DNA of 33,191 nt. Source: Phoronis australis. Lineage: Eukaryota > Phoronida > Phoronidae. The position numbers were made by a program, and so were the translations under genes. The notes below the pieces were generated by a model that was given only the letters and a program-made list of their open reading frames with translations, did no database searches and had not been told where the DNA came from. The stretch is from assembly GCA_002633005.1 (NCBI GenBank), contig NMRA01000366.1, positions 264,562-297,752 on the forward strand, in the 5' to 3' direction. Of the stretch, positions 31,425-33,191 are shown piece after piece (position 1 is the stretch's first letter; each line of letters opens with the position of its first letter).

Positions 31425-31810
31425 AAACACTTGCCGCAAGCTTGCCGCAACGTTGCGGCAAGCTTGCTGCAAAAGTTTCTGCAAACCAGCCGCAAACACG
31501 TAGAATCAACTCTGACCAAAAAGTGGATGCAAATTTCCTGCAACCCAGCCGCAAACATTGCCGCAAGCTTGCGGCATGTTTGCCGCAAACATGCAGCAAA
31601 CTTTTACCATGCAAATGAAGTTTGCCGCAAGCTTGCAGCAAACATCTCTATGTCCTTATATGGAACAGTTCCTGCAACCCAGCCGCACACATTGCTGCAA
31701 GCTTACCGCAAACATTTCTATGTCCTGATATGGAACAGTTCCTGCAACCCAGCCGCACACATTGCTGCAAGCTTACCGCAAACATTTTCATGGGGTTATA
31801 TAGAAGTTTC
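31425..31810. repeat. GCAAGC-rich satellite with 70-bp tandem units and a long palindrome
   Basis: The stretch is built from short ttgccgcaagc/gcttgcggcaa phrases in both orientations. A 42-bp palindrome (arms of 21 bp, one mismatch) is centred at 31451/31452. Two consecutive 70-bp units start at 31662 and 31732 (ggaacagttcctgcaaccc...), with partial units before them, for example at 31537. The Cys/Ala/Lys-rich open frames here are translations of the repeat, not genes. Confidence 0.9.
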
Positions 31811-31829
31811 TGCGAACCACCAGAAAAAA

Positions 31830-33191
31830 TATTGGATGCAAGACTACAACATACTTGAATTGTGGCATGAATAATTTAATGTAGAAATGTCAGCTGACAA
31901 ATACATAATTTTTATTGCGGGCCCGCTTGTTGAAGCAAGAAAATACACAATCAGCTGCACACTGGATTTAACATGATAATTTTCAATATGATGTACAGTA
32001 TAATGACTAGAAATTAAAACAAAATCAGATGACAATGAATAACAGAAACTATAAAAGTGTCTATAGTGGCAATTAGTAATAATACTTGTATTACAATCAA
32101 AATTGTGTCTTGAGAGAACAACTTGAATGTATGCAAGCTTTAATTACAATATACCGAGATGTTTTCTTCTTAACGCACGACAAAATCTATAATTATTGCA
32201 ACAATGATGTTATTTACCTGACTAAACTAACATCAGCAACACTGAGCGTTGAAATGCACCCAACGGGGTGTTTATTAGCATTGAAAATGGCGCAAAATAT
32301 GTCGAATGCCAGTGGAGAAAACCATGAAATCTGACTTTCCCCCGTGGAAAGGCATGCTTAGAACACCATGTCGAGCATATTTAATCATTTTATTTTAAAT
32401 TACCTCATTACTTGTCAACAGAAAAAAATCACTCTTAACAATTATAAACATATTTATTTTTCCCATGTTCATCTAAAATACTTGAAAACTGTCGAATACT
32501 TCATCGATTACTATTTTTGCTTCCCAATATGGTTTCATGATACATCAGTCTACTGAATGGGCTATCATTGAACTTGTAGGCCTTTGTTGAAATTTGCAAT
32601 ATTTCGACTATAGCGATATCATCGAATAACATCATTCATTTATCTAAGGCATCAACCATAAATTATACCATTCTATTCTACAATATTACCATGGTGTTGA
32701 AAAGAACAACTACAGAGGTTATATCCAGTTATTACCATTCTAGTGGACGTTCTAAACACATTCTACTCCAGACTAATCTGCATTACAGCAATCGGAGGTG
32801 TTCCATAGGGTTCATATGGGATGATCGCTAGTGTTTTCATCCATGTTTGTTCGACTCAACCTTGAGATGCTGTGTACGCCATTTGTTCCAGTGTTTTCAA
32901 CTCAAACTTGTTGCCTCGTAACCTCTGCAGTGTCTCTGGCTTTCATCAAGTACATTATGTCACTCAATATTCACAAACCTAAAATATGAATGTCATTTCA
33001 CTTTCCACAAAAAAGCATTTGTGATAGCATTATTAGAATCTCAATTACGTTTTAAGTCGAACTTTTGCTCTTCTGCTCATGTATGAACAGACAGTTAAAC
33101 TTGTGTTCAATAGTTTGACTGCAGACTGAGAATGCGTATGACTGAAGGTGATGGCAGTTAAAACACCTACCAGTAGTTAAATATACAATAT
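31830..33191. other. Right end of window, no gene recognised
   Basis: AT-rich sequence. Frames such as 32086-32334 and 32368-32556 show no recognisable domain. There is no support for a gene, RNA or element. Confidence 0.4.

Noticed and set aside
31425-31810. CRISPR array
   Set aside because: The repeats have no unique spacers of constant length and the context is an animal genome; it is a satellite.
31241-31874. Cys/Ala/Lys-rich open frames on both strands
   Set aside because: They are translations of the GCAAGC satellite in several frames, with no independent coding support.

Overview
The window looks like a piece of an animal genome, most likely a marine invertebrate. It has AT-rich non-coding DNA, GT–AG introns, thrombospondin type 1 (TSP1) exons, and a dense mix of Gypsy, Penelope-like, R1-like and other LINE elements plus a P2X7-like C-terminal domain. 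The possible Gmr1-type order of the Gypsy element would fit a deuterostome such as a hemichordate, echinoderm or lancelet, but that is an inference. No bacterial operons, CRISPR arrays or functional tRNA/rRNA genes were seen. Two single-base n positions lie in G/C homopolymers and one 588-base gap lies at 18256-18843, so this is a draft assembly.

The one convincing host gene is on the minus strand. Three exons (16857-16708, 13922-13770, 6784-4077) all join in phase 1 and give TSP1 - TSP1 - about 24 copies of an 11-residue aromatic repeat - one membrane span - six cytoplasmic repeats of about 62 residues - a charged coiled coil - stop. I do not recognise either repeat as a named domain. The 5' end of the gene (start, signal peptide, possibly more TSP1 exons) was not found. 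It is the best candidate for an undescribed system here.

Layout. 1-2280: copy 1 of a 1-kb direct repeat (713-1718), then a roughly 500-bp element with short inverted ends. 2280-4076: no gene. 4077-6784: terminal exon. 6785-13769: intron holding a broken P2X7-like fragment (7879-8300), an inverted second copy of the 500-bp element (8293-8814), a 5'-truncated Gypsy element with its 3' LTR (9524-11769) and an LTR-like repeat (13090-13711). 13770-13922: TSP1 exon. 13923-16707: intron with a probable solo LTR (14220-14978) carrying perfect heat-shock elements. 16708-16857: TSP1 exon. 18844-19848: copy 2 of the 1-kb repeat. 20985-22537: Penelope-like element with reverse transcriptase (RT) and GIY-YIG endonuclease. 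22620-22800: tRNA-like SINE head and a hammerhead-like motif. 22850-25205: minus-strand LINE interrupted by an LTR-like insertion. 25209-30000: R1-like LINE with endonuclease, RT and RNase H, full of stops and frameshifts. 30774-30907: AGT microsatellite. 31425-31810: palindrome-rich GCAAGC satellite with 70-bp units. The rest shows no recognisable gene.

All the mobile elements carry frameshifts, stops or truncations and look dead as autonomous units. The LTRs sit in host introns and keep intact-looking promoter motifs (heat-shock elements, TATA), so they could affect the host gene.
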